Shown here one piece after another: positions 1 to 8,526 of a stretch of 41,856 nucleotides of DNA; within the stretch, counting starts at the first letter, position 1, and each line of letters begins with the position of its first letter. The position numbers and the translations under genes were made by a program. This stretch comes from a virus, in IMG/VR virus record IMGVR_UViG_3300020723_000139, positions 1 to 41,856 of that record; one strand, written 5' to 3'. The notes beneath the pieces were generated by a model. That model was not told the origin of the DNA, searched no databases, and saw only the letters and a program-made list of their open reading frames with translations.

Positions 1-118
1 CCCCTACCTCTCCGACCTCCCTACGGTCTCCTACGCCCTCTCTCGGGCTTTAAAATCCCTTTCTAAATCAATAACTTACGTATTCCCCTCAGGTTTGTAG
101 GGGATAGTCAAATTTCGC
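1..118. other. pyrimidine-rich leader without a clear gene
   Basis: The first 60 bases are C/T-rich and clearly richer in GC than the rest of the window. I see no gene with a start here. One frame is open from base 2 to a TAG at 98-100, so the 3' end of an upstream gene is possible. Small inverted repeats are present: GACC 14-17 with GGTC 25-28, GCCC 35-38 with GGGC 45-48 followed by TTT, and TCCCCT 84-89 with AGGGGA 99-104. The middle one could be a weak terminator for an upstream operon. Confidence 0.35.
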
Positions 119-147
119 TTTACTTTAATGCAATTATGGCGTATAAT
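119..147 (+). promoter_or_regulatory. sigma70-type promoter
   Basis: The -35 box TTTACT (119-124) and a perfect -10 box TATAAT (142-147) are separated by 17 bp. A start of transcription is expected near 154, about 25 nt before the ATG at 179. It shares the GTATAAT form with most of the other early-type promoters in the window. Confidence 0.6.
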
Positions 148-178
148 AGTTGTATAAATGATGAAAAAAGGAACTGAA

Positions 179-391
179 ATGAGCGTAATTTATAAGTCAA
201 AATCTGAGTTGGCTAAAGAAACTGAAAAACAAATTAAAGCATTCCTCCGTAAAGGTGGTTCGATTGAAGTTGTTAAGTCTCGTAAAGCACCAAAACAAAT
301 GATGCGTTCGAAATCTTCACGTGGCTTTGTTCAAGGTACTTCTGGTTTTCCAGCTGGTGCTCCACGCAAATCTGCTTTCAGTTTAGTTTAA
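179..391 (+). CDS. small basic phage protein
   Basis: This is a 70-residue basic protein of unknown function. I prefer the ATG at 179 to the upstream one at 158 because AAGGA at about 168-172 lies at good Shine-Dalgarno spacing from it. The N-terminal half is probably helical (about residues 5-22), followed by the strand-like stretch FLRKGGSIEVV. The C-terminal half is rich in Ser, Gly, Lys and Arg and looks disordered. It is the first gene after a sigma70-type promoter and is followed 18 nt later by another small gene, which fits an early accessory role. Nucleic-acid binding is possible from the charge, but nothing shows it. Confidence 0.6.
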   Translation: MSVIYKSKSELAKETEKQIKAFLRKGGSIEVVKSRKAPKQMMRSKSSRGFVQGTSGFPAGAPRKSAFSLV

Positions 392-409
392 TTTTTTAGG
401 AGATCATAA

Positions 410-784
410 ATGTCTGAATTCAAATCTTGGGAAGAAATGTCTGCGTTGGAACAAGCCCAGTGCACTTACTCGGACTTTCATAAAGATGCTTATGGTTTCC
501 GTCCACGCAATGATGTTAGCAATTGGACACTAGAGGATTTTGATCGTGAGTTCGCTGTGTTTGCTCGTGTATGTGAAGAGAATCGCATCCAAGAAGAAGC
601 TGCAGAAGCTGAAGCAATTATTCGTTTCGAGGATCGTGTAACAAATCTTATGCACACTGGCACTAATCGTGCTCGTGTTATTGCTTGGCTCATGGATGCT
701 GAGGGTGTTAATGGTGACTTTGAGTATTTCTGTTTTACGCAGGGTCTTCCTTATGGTTACTTCAAAGAAATGGAAGTAGCATGA
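410..784 (+). CDS. conserved phage hypothetical protein
   Basis: This acidic 124-residue protein has a clear ribosome site (AGGAG, 399-403) before the ATG at 410. The N-terminal part carries YSDFHKDAYGFRPR and the C-terminal part GLPYGYF. From memory, similar sequences recur in many tailed-phage genomes as an uncharacterised family. The middle (about residues 50-75) is a charged Glu-rich helix. There is no catalytic motif, signal peptide or membrane segment. Its stop overlaps the start of the next gene (ATGA), so the two are probably translationally coupled. Confidence 0.65.
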   Translation: MSEFKSWEEMSALEQAQCTYSDFHKDAYGFRPRNDVSNWTLEDFDREFAVFARVCEENRIQEEAAEAEAIIRFEDRVTNLMHTGTNRARVIAWLMDAEGVNGDFEYFCFTQGLPYGYFKEMEVA

Positions 785-1128
785 TTTTAGCAAGAGAACT
801 TACAACTTGGGAAGATGGTATGGATTGTAACCATACATATATAATGAGCGAATCAATGGATAAGATTTTTGGTTATTTCAAAAAGAATAATCCTAAAGAT
901 TTTATGATGTTTAAAAATTTTATTCGCATTGATACAAGGTATCGTAAGTTTAAAGTTATTCAACGCAACTTAAATTTTGCTGGGCAGAAACCCTCTAATC
1001 GAACTTGGGAAATTAAAGGTAGCAAGGATCACGTATATACTGTTGAAGAAACAGAAAATGGTTTGAGTTGTAGCTGTATTGGTTTTAAATATCATGGTAA
1101 GTGTAAACATATCGAGAGTGTAAAATGA
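781..1128 (+). CDS. SWIM zinc-finger-like protein
   Basis: The protein has 115 residues. Its C-terminus reads SCSCIGFKYHGKCKHIESV, matching the SWIM zinc-finger pattern CxC-x(n)-CxH. SWIM fingers bind DNA or protein partners in recombination and transposition proteins. The first 60 residues show no recognised fold. It overlaps both neighbours by 4 nt and lies directly before DNA ligase, so a role in DNA transactions is plausible but inferred only from context and the finger. Confidence 0.55.
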   Translation: MILARELTTWEDGMDCNHTYIMSESMDKIFGYFKKNNPKDFMMFKNFIRIDTRYRKFKVIQRNLNFAGQKPSNRTWEIKGSKDHVYTVEETENGLSCSCIGFKYHGKCKHIESVK

Positions 1129-2432
1129 ACATCAATAAATTTTTGGATAGTCTTGCGGCAAATGCTTCACGCAACTTTAAGAAAGAACAACTAGAAGCAA
1201 ACAAAGATAATGAAACTCTCCGTGAAGTAATTCGTTTGGCTCTTGATCCATTTACTCAATTTTATATCCGTAAGATTCCAGCGTATACTCCACAGACAGA
1301 ACAAACTAATGTTACGTTGAGGTTTGCATTGGATTCTTTATTTGATTTATCCAGTCGTCTAGTAACAGGAAATGCGGCAATTGCTCATCTTAAAGGTATG
1401 CTAGAAGTTCTAAGCCCAGATGACGCTAAGGTTATTGAAAGAATTATTCAAAAAGATTTGAAGTGTGGGGTTCAAGTATCAACAGCAAATGATGTATGGA
1501 TGGGACTCGTTCCAGAATATCCATGCATGCTTTGCTCACCATTTGAACAGAAATTGGTTGATAAGATTAAATTCCCAGCCTATGCTCAAATGAAGATGGA
1601 CGGTATGCGTTTCAATGCGATCGTTCGTGATGGTAAGTGTGAATTTAGGAGTAGAAATGGCAAAGAAATTTTATTACTTGGCAATTTGGAGCAAGAGTTT
1701 ATTTCTCTTGCTGGTTCTGTTGATTGTGTTTTTGATGGTGAACTTTTGGTAATGGATGACGATAGTTGTCAGTTTATGGATCGTCAGACTGGTAATGGTA
1801 TCCTCAACAAAGCAAACAAAGGAACTATATCAGCTGAAGATGCAGCAAAGGTTCATGCTTCTGTTTGGGATTTAATTCCTTATGTTCAATTTATTGACGG
1901 ACATTGCGGAACTCCATATTCAAAAAGGTTCTCAACTCTTGAGGCGATTGTAAATAAACAACCAGCCAAAGATAAAAAGATTTGGGCTGTTACTTCAACC
2001 ATTGTTGAAACGATTGAACAGGCTCAGGAGATTTTTCAAGATTATCTATCAAAGGGATATGAAGGTATTATTCTTAAAGATGGTAATGGTGTTTGGGAAG
2101 ATAAACGTAGCAAGACTCAGATTAAATTCAAAGGCGAACTAGAATGTGATCTTAAGATCGTTGCAATTGAAGAAGGTACTGGTAAGTATGCAGGAATGCT
2201 GGGTAATATTGTTTGCGAATCAGCTGATGGTAAAATTAAAGTAAACGTAGGCTCTGGTTTTAATGATACACATCGCAAGAATTATGGTCAAGAAATAGTT
2301 GACAAAATCGTGGCAATCAAGTATAATAGTAGAATAAAGAATAAGTTGGGAGACGAGAGTTTGTTTCTTCCAATCTTTGTTGAAATTCGTGATGATAAAG
2401 ATATCGCAGATAGTTCAAAGGACATAAAATGA
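1125..2432 (+). CDS. 30: ATP-dependent DNA ligase (T4 gp30-like)
   Basis: The enzyme seals nicks using ATP through a covalent lysyl-AMP. Motif I is KMDGMR, with the adenylated lysine at residue 157. Motif III-like FDGELLVMD follows, then motif IV EGIILK near 313 and motif V KTQIKFKGE near 335, followed by an OB-fold region. At 435 residues it is close to T4 ligase (487) and has a helical N-terminal region. Start and stop both overlap neighbours by 4 nt. A perfect sigma70 promoter lies inside its 3' end (2299-2327). It should join Okazaki fragments made by the polymerase, helicase and primase encoded in this window. Confidence 0.92.
   Translation: MNINKFLDSLAANASRNFKKEQLEANKDNETLREVIRLALDPFTQFYIRKIPAYTPQTEQTNVTLRFALDSLFDLSSRLVTGNAAIAHLKGMLEVLSPDDAKVIERIIQKDLKCGVQVSTANDVWMGLVPEYPCMLCSPFEQKLVDKIKFPAYAQMKMDGMRFNAIVRDGKCEFRSRNGKEILLLGNLEQEFISLAGSVDCVFDGELLVMDDDSCQFMDRQTGNGILNKANKGTISAEDAAKVHASVWDLIPYVQFIDGHCGTPYSKRFSTLEAIVNKQPAKDKKIWAVTSTIVETIEQAQEIFQDYLSKGYEGIILKDGNGVWEDKRSKTQIKFKGELECDLKIVAIEEGTGKYAGMLGNIVCESADGKIKVNVGSGFNDTHRKNYGQEIVDKIVAIKYNSRIKNKLGDESLFLPIFVEIRDDKDIADSSKDIK
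2299..2327 (+). promoter_or_regulatory. consensus sigma70 promoter inside the ligase gene
   Basis: TTGACA (2299-2304) and TATAAT (2322-2327) both match the consensus perfectly, with a 17-bp spacer. It lies in the last 140 bp of the ligase coding sequence, about 100 bp before the gene starting at 2429 and the radical SAM gene after it. Confidence 0.7.
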
Positions 2433-2794
2433 AAGTAGCAATCAATACATGTTTCGGTGGGTTTGGTATTTCAAATGTAGCGTTTGAGAAATTGCTTGAG
2501 CGTAAGGGTATCGCATTCGATAAGGTGCCAGCAAAATGGCCAATTCGTGGTAACGACTCAGACTATTACAAAGCTGGTAGTCCACAATCTGATGCGACAT
2601 ATCTAAGTGAGTATGAATTCTATGAACAACGCAATGATCCAGATTTGATTGCAGTGATTGAAGAATTGGGTAAAGAAGCATGGGGTTTTGCAGCAGAACT
2701 AGCAATCGTTGATATTCCTGATGATGTCGAATGGCATATTCACGAGTACGATGGTCTTGAGCATGTAGCAGAAAATCATAGGACTTGTGGTTAA
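2429..2794 (+). CDS. conserved phage hypothetical protein
   Basis: This 121-residue acidic protein begins with KVAINTCFGGFGIS. That N-terminal signature is familiar from many phage genomes, always without a known function. The C-terminal half (VDIPDDVEWHIHEYDGLEHV) resembles the same family. No catalytic residues can be assigned. It overlaps DNA ligase by 4 nt and the radical SAM gene by 1 nt, and can be transcribed from the promoter at 2299-2327. Confidence 0.65.
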   Translation: MKVAINTCFGGFGISNVAFEKLLERKGIAFDKVPAKWPIRGNDSDYYKAGSPQSDATYLSEYEFYEQRNDPDLIAVIEELGKEAWGFAAELAIVDIPDDVEWHIHEYDGLEHVAENHRTCG

Positions 2795-4293
2795 TGATTG
2801 ATGCTGTTATTCTTAGTGGTGGTCAAGATATGCCAAACGACTACCCTAAGATACAAAGATCGCTTGGTCCATACAGGGTTGCTTCTGCTTTAGAAAAAGC
2901 AGGATACACTACATGTGTAATTGATTATATTCAGTATCTTTCAGTAGAAGAAATTATCAATGCTTTGAAAAATGTTTTAACACCTAATACTTTATGGGTT
3001 GGTATTTCTTCTACTTTTTTCTACTCACCATTAGCAAAGAAGGTTGGTCTTTCTAGGATGTACCAAAATATATCTTATGAAAAAATTTCTAAAGTATATG
3101 AATTTATTAAAGCGAACAGTAATGCTAAGATTGTTTTTGGTGGAGCATATGCCCTTCAAGCACACGCTGATCCGATGATTGATTATTACATTGCTAGTTA
3201 TGCTGATGTGACTGTTGTAGAATTAACTGATTTCCTTTCAGGTAAGAAAATATATCTTGAACATTCAACTGAGATTGATATTGGTGGAACTAAGTCTGTG
3301 TTGATTGATTCTGGTAAGTATAAAGAACCAGAAATGAATTCATTGGAAACCTTTTGGCATAAAAAAGAATACAACATATTACCAACCGAATCATTGCCTA
3401 TTGAATTTGCTAGAGGGTGTATTTTTAAATGCAAGTTTTGTAACTATCCCCTTCTTGGTAAAAAGAAAGGTACATACATTAGAGATATGTCTCAGGTTCG
3501 TGATGAGATAATTAAAGTGTGGGAAGAGAATGGAACTGATTCATTTTATATGACAGATGATACCTTCAATGATGATAATGATAAGATGGAAGAATTTCAT
3601 AAGTTGTTTACATCGTTGCCGTTCAAACCTAAGTTTAGCGCATTTCTTCGACTTGATTTGATTGATAGATTCCCGCATCAAGCAGATCTTCTTTTAGAAG
3701 CTGGTTTGATTGGTAACTTTTTTGGGATTGAATCATTCAATCATAAAAGTGCTAGAGCAATTGGTAAAGGTTTGCACCCAGATAGAATTAAGAAACGTCT
3801 AAACTGGGTGAGAGAAAAATGGGATGGTAAGGTTAATACTGTAGTAGGATTAATTGTTGGTTTACCGTATGATGATGAGAAGTATTTTAGAGAACTTGAA
3901 ACATATCTTATGTCTTCAGAATACCCTGCTCAGAGAACTGTTATTAATCCTCTGCATATTTTTGATAGGAGCAAAGGTGTTAATCTTTATGGTTCTGAGT
4001 TTTCAGTTAACTCAGAAGTCTATGGATATAAGTTTGATTCGAATGGTAGATGGTATCATGAAGAACAGGGTTTTGGTTTTGATGATATGATAAATGTTTC
4101 AAACTATTTTTCAGAATTGATGAGCAGTAAAAATAAAGTTAGTGGATTTGAGATGTTGACATATATGAATCTTGGTATTTCGTTGAAAGATATATTAACA
4201 TACACTGAAGATGAATTAATACAACGCTATGATATCCCAAAATTAAATAATGAAAAATTGACAATGTATAAACAAATGATTGGAGCAGTATAA
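2794..4293 (+). CDS. radical SAM protein with cobalamin-binding-like N-terminus
   Basis: I start this at the ATG at 2794, which overlaps the previous stop as TAATG; the upstream TTG at 2785 is less likely. The product has 499 residues. Residues 1-150 look like the Rossmann-type B12-binding domain that often precedes radical SAM cores, but no DxHxxG motif is visible. The cluster motif CIFKCKFC has cysteines at 209, 213 and 216, the canonical CxxxCxxC that binds [4Fe-4S] and S-adenosylmethionine. It is followed by a TIM-barrel-like region to about 420. The family performs radical methylations, thiolations and rearrangements. The substrate is unknown; in a phage replication block a nucleotide or tRNA substrate is a guess. 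Confidence 0.85.
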   Translation: MIDAVILSGGQDMPNDYPKIQRSLGPYRVASALEKAGYTTCVIDYIQYLSVEEIINALKNVLTPNTLWVGISSTFFYSPLAKKVGLSRMYQNISYEKISKVYEFIKANSNAKIVFGGAYALQAHADPMIDYYIASYADVTVVELTDFLSGKKIYLEHSTEIDIGGTKSVLIDSGKYKEPEMNSLETFWHKKEYNILPTESLPIEFARGCIFKCKFCNYPLLGKKKGTYIRDMSQVRDEIIKVWEENGTDSFYMTDDTFNDDNDKMEEFHKLFTSLPFKPKFSAFLRLDLIDRFPHQADLLLEAGLIGNFFGIESFNHKSARAIGKGLHPDRIKKRLNWVREKWDGKVNTVVGLIVGLPYDDEKYFRELETYLMSSEYPAQRTVINPLHIFDRSKGVNLYGSEFSVNSEVYGYKFDSNGRWYHEEQGFGFDDMINVSNYFSELMSSKNKVSGFEMLTYMNLGISLKDILTYTEDELIQRYDIPKLNNEKLTMYKQMIGAV

Positions 4294-4823
4294 TGAAACG
4301 TGAACTTGATGAAATACTCTGTGCAAAGTATCCTCTGATCTTTAAAGATCGTCACGAGAATATGCAACACACAGCAATGTGCTGGGGGTTTGAAACTGGT
4401 GATGGTTGGTATAATATCATTGATACTCTTTGTGGTCTATTGACAAGCGATTATCGTAGCGCAAAAAGTCGTTATGAACATCTTATAGAAACAGGTGTTG
4501 GTAATGTTCTTTACGGAACAAAAACAGTAACACAAGAAGCTGTTGATGAAGCAAAAACAAAACTTGACGAAGAAAGTCTGAAAGTTCCAGTTGCTGTTCA
4601 AGTAAAAGAAAAGTTCGGTGGACTAAGATTCTATGTTCAGGCTGCAACTGATAAACATTATCAGTATATTACTTTTGCTGAGTCTATGAGTTATCGTACT
4701 TGTGAAGAGTGTGGTGCTCCAGGTAAAACTTATACTGATGGATGGCATATGACTCTGTGTGATATTCATGCAGAAATGAATGGTAAAGAAGAAGAATATG
4801 AATCTGATGAAGGGGATGAATAA
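4293..4823 (+). CDS. phage protein with C-terminal zinc ribbon
   Basis: The protein has 176 residues. The conserved-looking core VQVKEKFGGLRFYV is followed by CEECGAPG and then LCDIH, probable zinc ligands of a small ribbon. I recall similar proteins in many phages, annotated only as hypothetical. The C-terminus is very acidic. TAATG junctions link it to both neighbours. No enzyme motif is visible. Confidence 0.65.
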   Translation: MKRELDEILCAKYPLIFKDRHENMQHTAMCWGFETGDGWYNIIDTLCGLLTSDYRSAKSRYEHLIETGVGNVLYGTKTVTQEAVDEAKTKLDEESLKVPVAVQVKEKFGGLRFYVQAATDKHYQYITFAESMSYRTCEECGAPGKTYTDGWHMTLCDIHAEMNGKEEEYESDEGDE

Positions 4824-5188
4824 TGTTTTACGGTAAAGATATGGTCGAAGAAAACTTTGACGTTCTCTTACGCAAATTAGAACAACAGGAATTGTTTTTG
4901 TTTGAACCAATGCCAAGTTATAAAAATGGTGAACGATGGACTGATGAGTTCCGCACTCGTGATGGTCATACTAAACTTGCTGATGGATCATGGGTAACTA
5001 TTCATAAAGTAAACACTTGGGTTGAAAAACTTAAGAAAGATACCATCGAGTTATATGAACAGAATACAAAACAATCTCGTGAGATTAATTTACTCAAACA
5101 ACAAAGATATGAGATGGAATTTGGTTTGCGTTCTGCGCAGAAATCTTTAAACAAAGCATTAGCAATGAAAGGTAATAGTTATGAATGA
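4823..5188 (+). CDS. phage hypothetical protein with coiled coil
   Basis: This 121-residue protein has a first half containing aromatic strands and the loop DGSWVTIHKVNTWV. The last 50 residues form a long charged helix with heptad-like spacing, probably a coiled coil. No function can be assigned. It is coupled to its neighbours by a 1-nt overlap upstream and an 8-nt overlap downstream. Confidence 0.6.
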   Translation: MFYGKDMVEENFDVLLRKLEQQELFLFEPMPSYKNGERWTDEFRTRDGHTKLADGSWVTIHKVNTWVEKLKKDTIELYEQNTKQSREINLLKQQRYEMEFGLRSAQKSLNKALAMKGNSYE

Positions 5189-5471
5189 TAAAGTATGGGT
5201 AAAGGTTGACTGTATTGCACAGCATAAAGTAAGTTATATGGTTCAGGCTCCAAAGGATCACCCTGAATATGCTCTTGATGATGTCACTATGGAAACTGCC
5301 AAAGAATTTTCTCAGACATATCTTGGTGAAACTATTTTTAGCCATCGTGTTGTTTCTGAACAAGAAGCACTTGACATTTGCGATATTGAAAATGATTATC
5401 TTAAGGATTGGACAGATGAACAAAAGATTAATACTCTGTTCACCAAAGAAGGCGAAAAGAGGGATTATTAA
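5181..5471 (+). CDS. conserved phage hypothetical protein
   Basis: This acidic 96-residue protein has an N-terminal beta-rich part and the C-terminal stretch DYLKDWTDEQKINTL, which I recall from uncharacterised small proteins of other marine phages. There is no catalytic or binding motif. It overlaps the upstream gene by 8 nt and the exonuclease gene by 1 nt, so it is expressed with the replication genes. Confidence 0.6.
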   Translation: MNDKVWVKVDCIAQHKVSYMVQAPKDHPEYALDDVTMETAKEFSQTYLGETIFSHRVVSEQEALDICDIENDYLKDWTDEQKINTLFTKEGEKRDY

Positions 5472-6040
5472 TGTTTATATTTGACGTAGAAACTTTGGGT
5501 GTTGAATCTAATGCTGTTGTTTTATCGGCAGCATTGCTTCACTTTGACCCAGAGAAACGTCCAACCTATCAAGACTTGCTAGACAATGCGTGCTTTGTTA
5601 AGTTGAACGCAAAAGATCAAGCAAAACGTCTTGGTAGAACTGTTGATGTGAGAACACTAGAGTGGTGGGCAAACCAACACGAATATGTTCGTAGTGTTTC
5701 TTTTGATGCAAATTCAATAGATATGTATGCAGAAGATGCAATTAAAGAGTTACATAATTATATGAACAAATATATTAATGCAAATGGTCAAACTATGTGG
5801 GCAAGGGGTTCTCTTGATCAAATGGTAATTGATTCGCTTGCTAAAAAACTTGACATGCAACCTATTACTGGGTATAATATGTGGAGGGACGTTAGAACTG
5901 CAGTTGATTTACTCAGTGGTGGAACTAATGGTTATTGTGAAGTGAATCATCCCTTATTTGAACGAGCGCAAGTTATTAAGCACCATCCTGTTCATGACTG
6001 TGCTCTTGATGCTATGATGTTAATGTATGGAAAGAGTTAA
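5471..6040 (+). CDS. dexA: DexA-like 3'-5' exonuclease
   Basis: This 189-residue protein is a DEDDh 3'-5' exonuclease. The ExoI motif FDVETLG supplies D5 and E7. WARGSLDQMVID near 112 supplies the second acidic site. HHPVHDCALDAMM near the C-terminus carries the catalytic histidine and final aspartate. T4 DexA (227 residues) is the nearest named relative and degrades DNA from 3' ends; a role in degrading host DNA or processing ends is likely. The gene overlaps DNA polymerase by 1 nt. A consensus sigma70 promoter for the polymerase lies inside it (5850-5878). Confidence 0.8.
   Translation: MFIFDVETLGVESNAVVLSAALLHFDPEKRPTYQDLLDNACFVKLNAKDQAKRLGRTVDVRTLEWWANQHEYVRSVSFDANSIDMYAEDAIKELHNYMNKYINANGQTMWARGSLDQMVIDSLAKKLDMQPITGYNMWRDVRTAVDLLSGGTNGYCEVNHPLFERAQVIKHHPVHDCALDAMMLMYGKS
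5850..5878 (+). promoter_or_regulatory. consensus sigma70 promoter for DNA polymerase
   Basis: TTGACA (5850-5855) and TATAAT (5873-5878) are both perfect, with a 17-bp spacer. The site lies in the exonuclease coding sequence, about 160 bp upstream of the polymerase start at 6040. Confidence 0.7.
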
Positions 6041-8526
6041 TGGAATTTTATACCTCAGTAAACCCTATCGGAGATCGAATCTTTGTTAGAGGTGTTGAGA
6101 ATGGTAAACGCTATCAACGTAAGTTAGAGTTTAGTCCTACTCTTTATGTGACTGCCAAGAAACCCTCCAAGTGGAAGACACTGGAGGGAACATTCGTTGA
6201 TGAGATTAATCCAGGCACAATCAAAGATACCAGAGAATTTATTAAACGCTATGATGGTGTTGAAGGATTCGCTGTATATGGAAACTCAAACTATGCGTAT
6301 CAATACATAAGCGATAATTATCAGCATGATATCAATTGGGATATGGAACAGATTAAAGTGTTCACGATTGATATTGAAACTTCAACAGAGAATGGTTTCC
6401 CTGATATTAAATCAGCCAATGAAGAAATTCTTCTTATCACAGTTAAAGAACTTCAGACAAAACGTATTATTACTTTTGGAAGTAAAGCATATGTCAATCC
6501 ACGTGAAGATGTAATCTATGTTAACTGTAAGAATGAACAAAACCTACTAACCCAATTCCTAGAATTTTGGACTAAGAGCCATCCAGATGTTATCACTGGT
6601 TGGAATACTGACTTCTTTGATATGCCATATCTTATCCGTAGGATTGAGCGTGAACTTGGTGATGGCGAATCTAATAAGATGAGTCCATGGGGATATGTTA
6701 ATGAACGAAAGACTTTCATTAAAGGTAATGAAGAGATTCACTACGATATCGTTGGGATTGCTCAACTAGATTATCTTGAACTCTATAAGAAATATACATA
6801 TTCTAAACAGGAAAGTTATCGTTTGGATTATATTGCTGGTGAAGAACTTGGTGACAAGAAGAAAGTAAATCCAGGAGATTCATTTAAAGATTTCTATACT
6901 AATCACTGGCAGCAATTCGTTGATTATAATATTCATGACGTAGAGTTGGTTGATAAGTTAGAAGACAAGATGCGTCTTATCGAATTGCATTTGACCATGG
7001 CTTATAATGCCAAGATTAATTTCGAGGATGTTTATTCGCAGGTTCGCATGTGGGATACGATTATCTATAATCATCTACGTAAAAAAGGTATTGTTGTTCC
7101 TGCCAAGAGTCACTCAGGCAAAGATGCTCAATTTGAGGGTGCATATGTTAAAGATCCAATTATTGGTCTTCATAAATGGATGGCTTCTTTTGACTTGAAC
7201 TCATTGTATCCGCATTTGATTATGCAGTATAACATTAGTCCTGAAACTTTGACATCGGAAAAGATTAGCGTTACTGTTGATAAACTTTTGAATCAAGAAA
7301 TTGATACCACATATGTTAAGCAACGAGATCTTGCTTTGACTGCCAATGGATGGACTTATACTAAAGAGTTTAAAGGTTTCATGCCAGAGTTAATGGAACA
7401 GATGTATAAAAATCGTTCTAAGTTCAAGAAACAAATGCTTGCCATCCAACAAGAGTATGAAAAAGATAAGTCTAAGAAACAATTGCTGAAAGATATTTCT
7501 CGTTTGAATAATCTGCAGATGGCTATGAAGATTGCTTTGAACTCTGCTTATGGTGCAATGGGTAATCAGTATTTCCGTTACTTTGATATTCGTATGGCTG
7601 AGGGTATTACTACTTCTGGTCAGTTGTCTATTCGTTGGATGGCCAACAAGTTAAATGCCTTCATGAATAAAACATTGAAGACTGAAGGTAAAGATTATGT
7701 AGTTGCAATTGATACTGATTCAATCTACCTTACTCTTGAAACATTAGTTGAACAAACTTGCGCTGGCAAAACTGATGAACAGAAAATTAAATTCATGGAT
7801 AAAATCTGTGAAGATGTTTTCCAACCATTCATTGATTCAGGTTACCAAGAACTAGCAGACTATATGAATGCGTATAGTCAGAAGATGCAGATGAAGCGTG
7901 AGGTTCTAGCTGACAAAGGTATCTGGACTGCCAAGAAACGATATATTCTTAATGTGCATAATTCAGAGGGTGTTCAATATGAGAAACCTAAAATTAAAGT
8001 TATGGGTCTTGAAATGGTCAAGTCCTCTACTCCTGCAGTTATTCGTGATAAATTGCGAGATTCGATTGAGGTTATTCTTAAAGGAAATCAATCACATTTA
8101 CAGAACTACATATTAGAGTATCGTAAAGAGTTTGAGAAACTTCCTGTTGAAGAGATTGCGTTTCCTCGTGGTGTTAATGGTATGAAACAATACGCTGGTT
8201 CACCTATCTATTCTAAGGGAACACCAATTCATGTTCGTGGTGCTTTATTGTTTAATCACTATACTAAGAAGATGGGTCTTGATAAAAAGTATCAACCAAT
8301 TCGTGATGGTGATAAAATTCGATTTGTTTATGTTCGCAAACCAAATCCATTCCAAGAAGATGTTATTGCATTCAGTCAAGAGTTACCACCAGAGTTTGAA
8401 TTGAACTCCTACATAGATTATGATAAACAATTTGAAAAGGTATTTCTCGATGCCCTACAAATTATTATTGGTTCGCTTGGTTGGAATACATCAGAACAAA
8501 GTTCATTAGAGGATTTCTTTGGATGA
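6040..8526 (+). CDS. 43: family B DNA polymerase (gp43)
   Basis: This is the replicative DNA polymerase with 3'-5' proofreading. In order: Exo I FTIDIET (108-114; D111, E113), Exo II GWNTDFFD near 187, Exo III YNIHDVELVD, polymerase motif A DLNSLYPHL near 385, motif B KIALNSAYGAMGN near 498, motif C AIDTDSIY near 557 and the KKRY motif near 631. At 828 residues it is slightly shorter than T4 gp43 (898). The C-terminus SSLEDFFG (821-828) resembles the clamp-binding tail of T4-type polymerases. The same SSLEDFF ends the TET/JBP-like protein at 12694-14010. It overlaps its neighbours by 1 and 4 nt. Confidence 0.96.
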   Translation: MEFYTSVNPIGDRIFVRGVENGKRYQRKLEFSPTLYVTAKKPSKWKTLEGTFVDEINPGTIKDTREFIKRYDGVEGFAVYGNSNYAYQYISDNYQHDINWDMEQIKVFTIDIETSTENGFPDIKSANEEILLITVKELQTKRIITFGSKAYVNPREDVIYVNCKNEQNLLTQFLEFWTKSHPDVITGWNTDFFDMPYLIRRIERELGDGESNKMSPWGYVNERKTFIKGNEEIHYDIVGIAQLDYLELYKKYTYSKQESYRLDYIAGEELGDKKKVNPGDSFKDFYTNHWQQFVDYNIHDVELVDKLEDKMRLIELHLTMAYNAKINFEDVYSQVRMWDTIIYNHLRKKGIVVPAKSHSGKDAQFEGAYVKDPIIGLHKWMASFDLNSLYPHLIMQYNISPETLTSEKISVTVDKLLNQEIDTTYVKQRDLALTANGWTYTKEFKGFMPELMEQMYKNRSKFKKQMLAIQQEYEKDKSKKQLLKDISRLNNLQMAMKIALNSAYGAMGNQYFRYFDIRMAEGITTSGQLSIRWMANKLNAFMNKTLKTEGKDYVVAIDTDSIYLTLETLVEQTCAGKTDEQKIKFMDKICEDVFQPFIDSGYQELADYMNAYSQKMQMKREVLADKGIWTAKKRYILNVHNSEGVQYEKPKIKVMGLEMVKSSTPAVIRDKLRDSIEVILKGNQSHLQNYILEYRKEFEKLPVEEIAFPRGVNGMKQYAGSPIYSKGTPIHVRGALLFNHYTKKMGLDKKYQPIRDGDKIRFVYVRKPNPFQEDVIAFSQELPPEFELNSYIDYDKQFEKVFLDALQIIIGSLGWNTSEQSSLEDFFG

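Noticed and set aside
153-160. TATAAATG before the first gene as a late promoter
   Set aside because: It differs from TATAAATA in the last base and sits at the expected transcription start of the better sigma70-type promoter at 119-147.
4410-4415. TATAAT as a possible promoter
   Set aside because: No -35 box lies at 16-18 bp; the same holds for other TATAAT hits such as 7003, 15803, 20285, 35613, 36579 and 38442.
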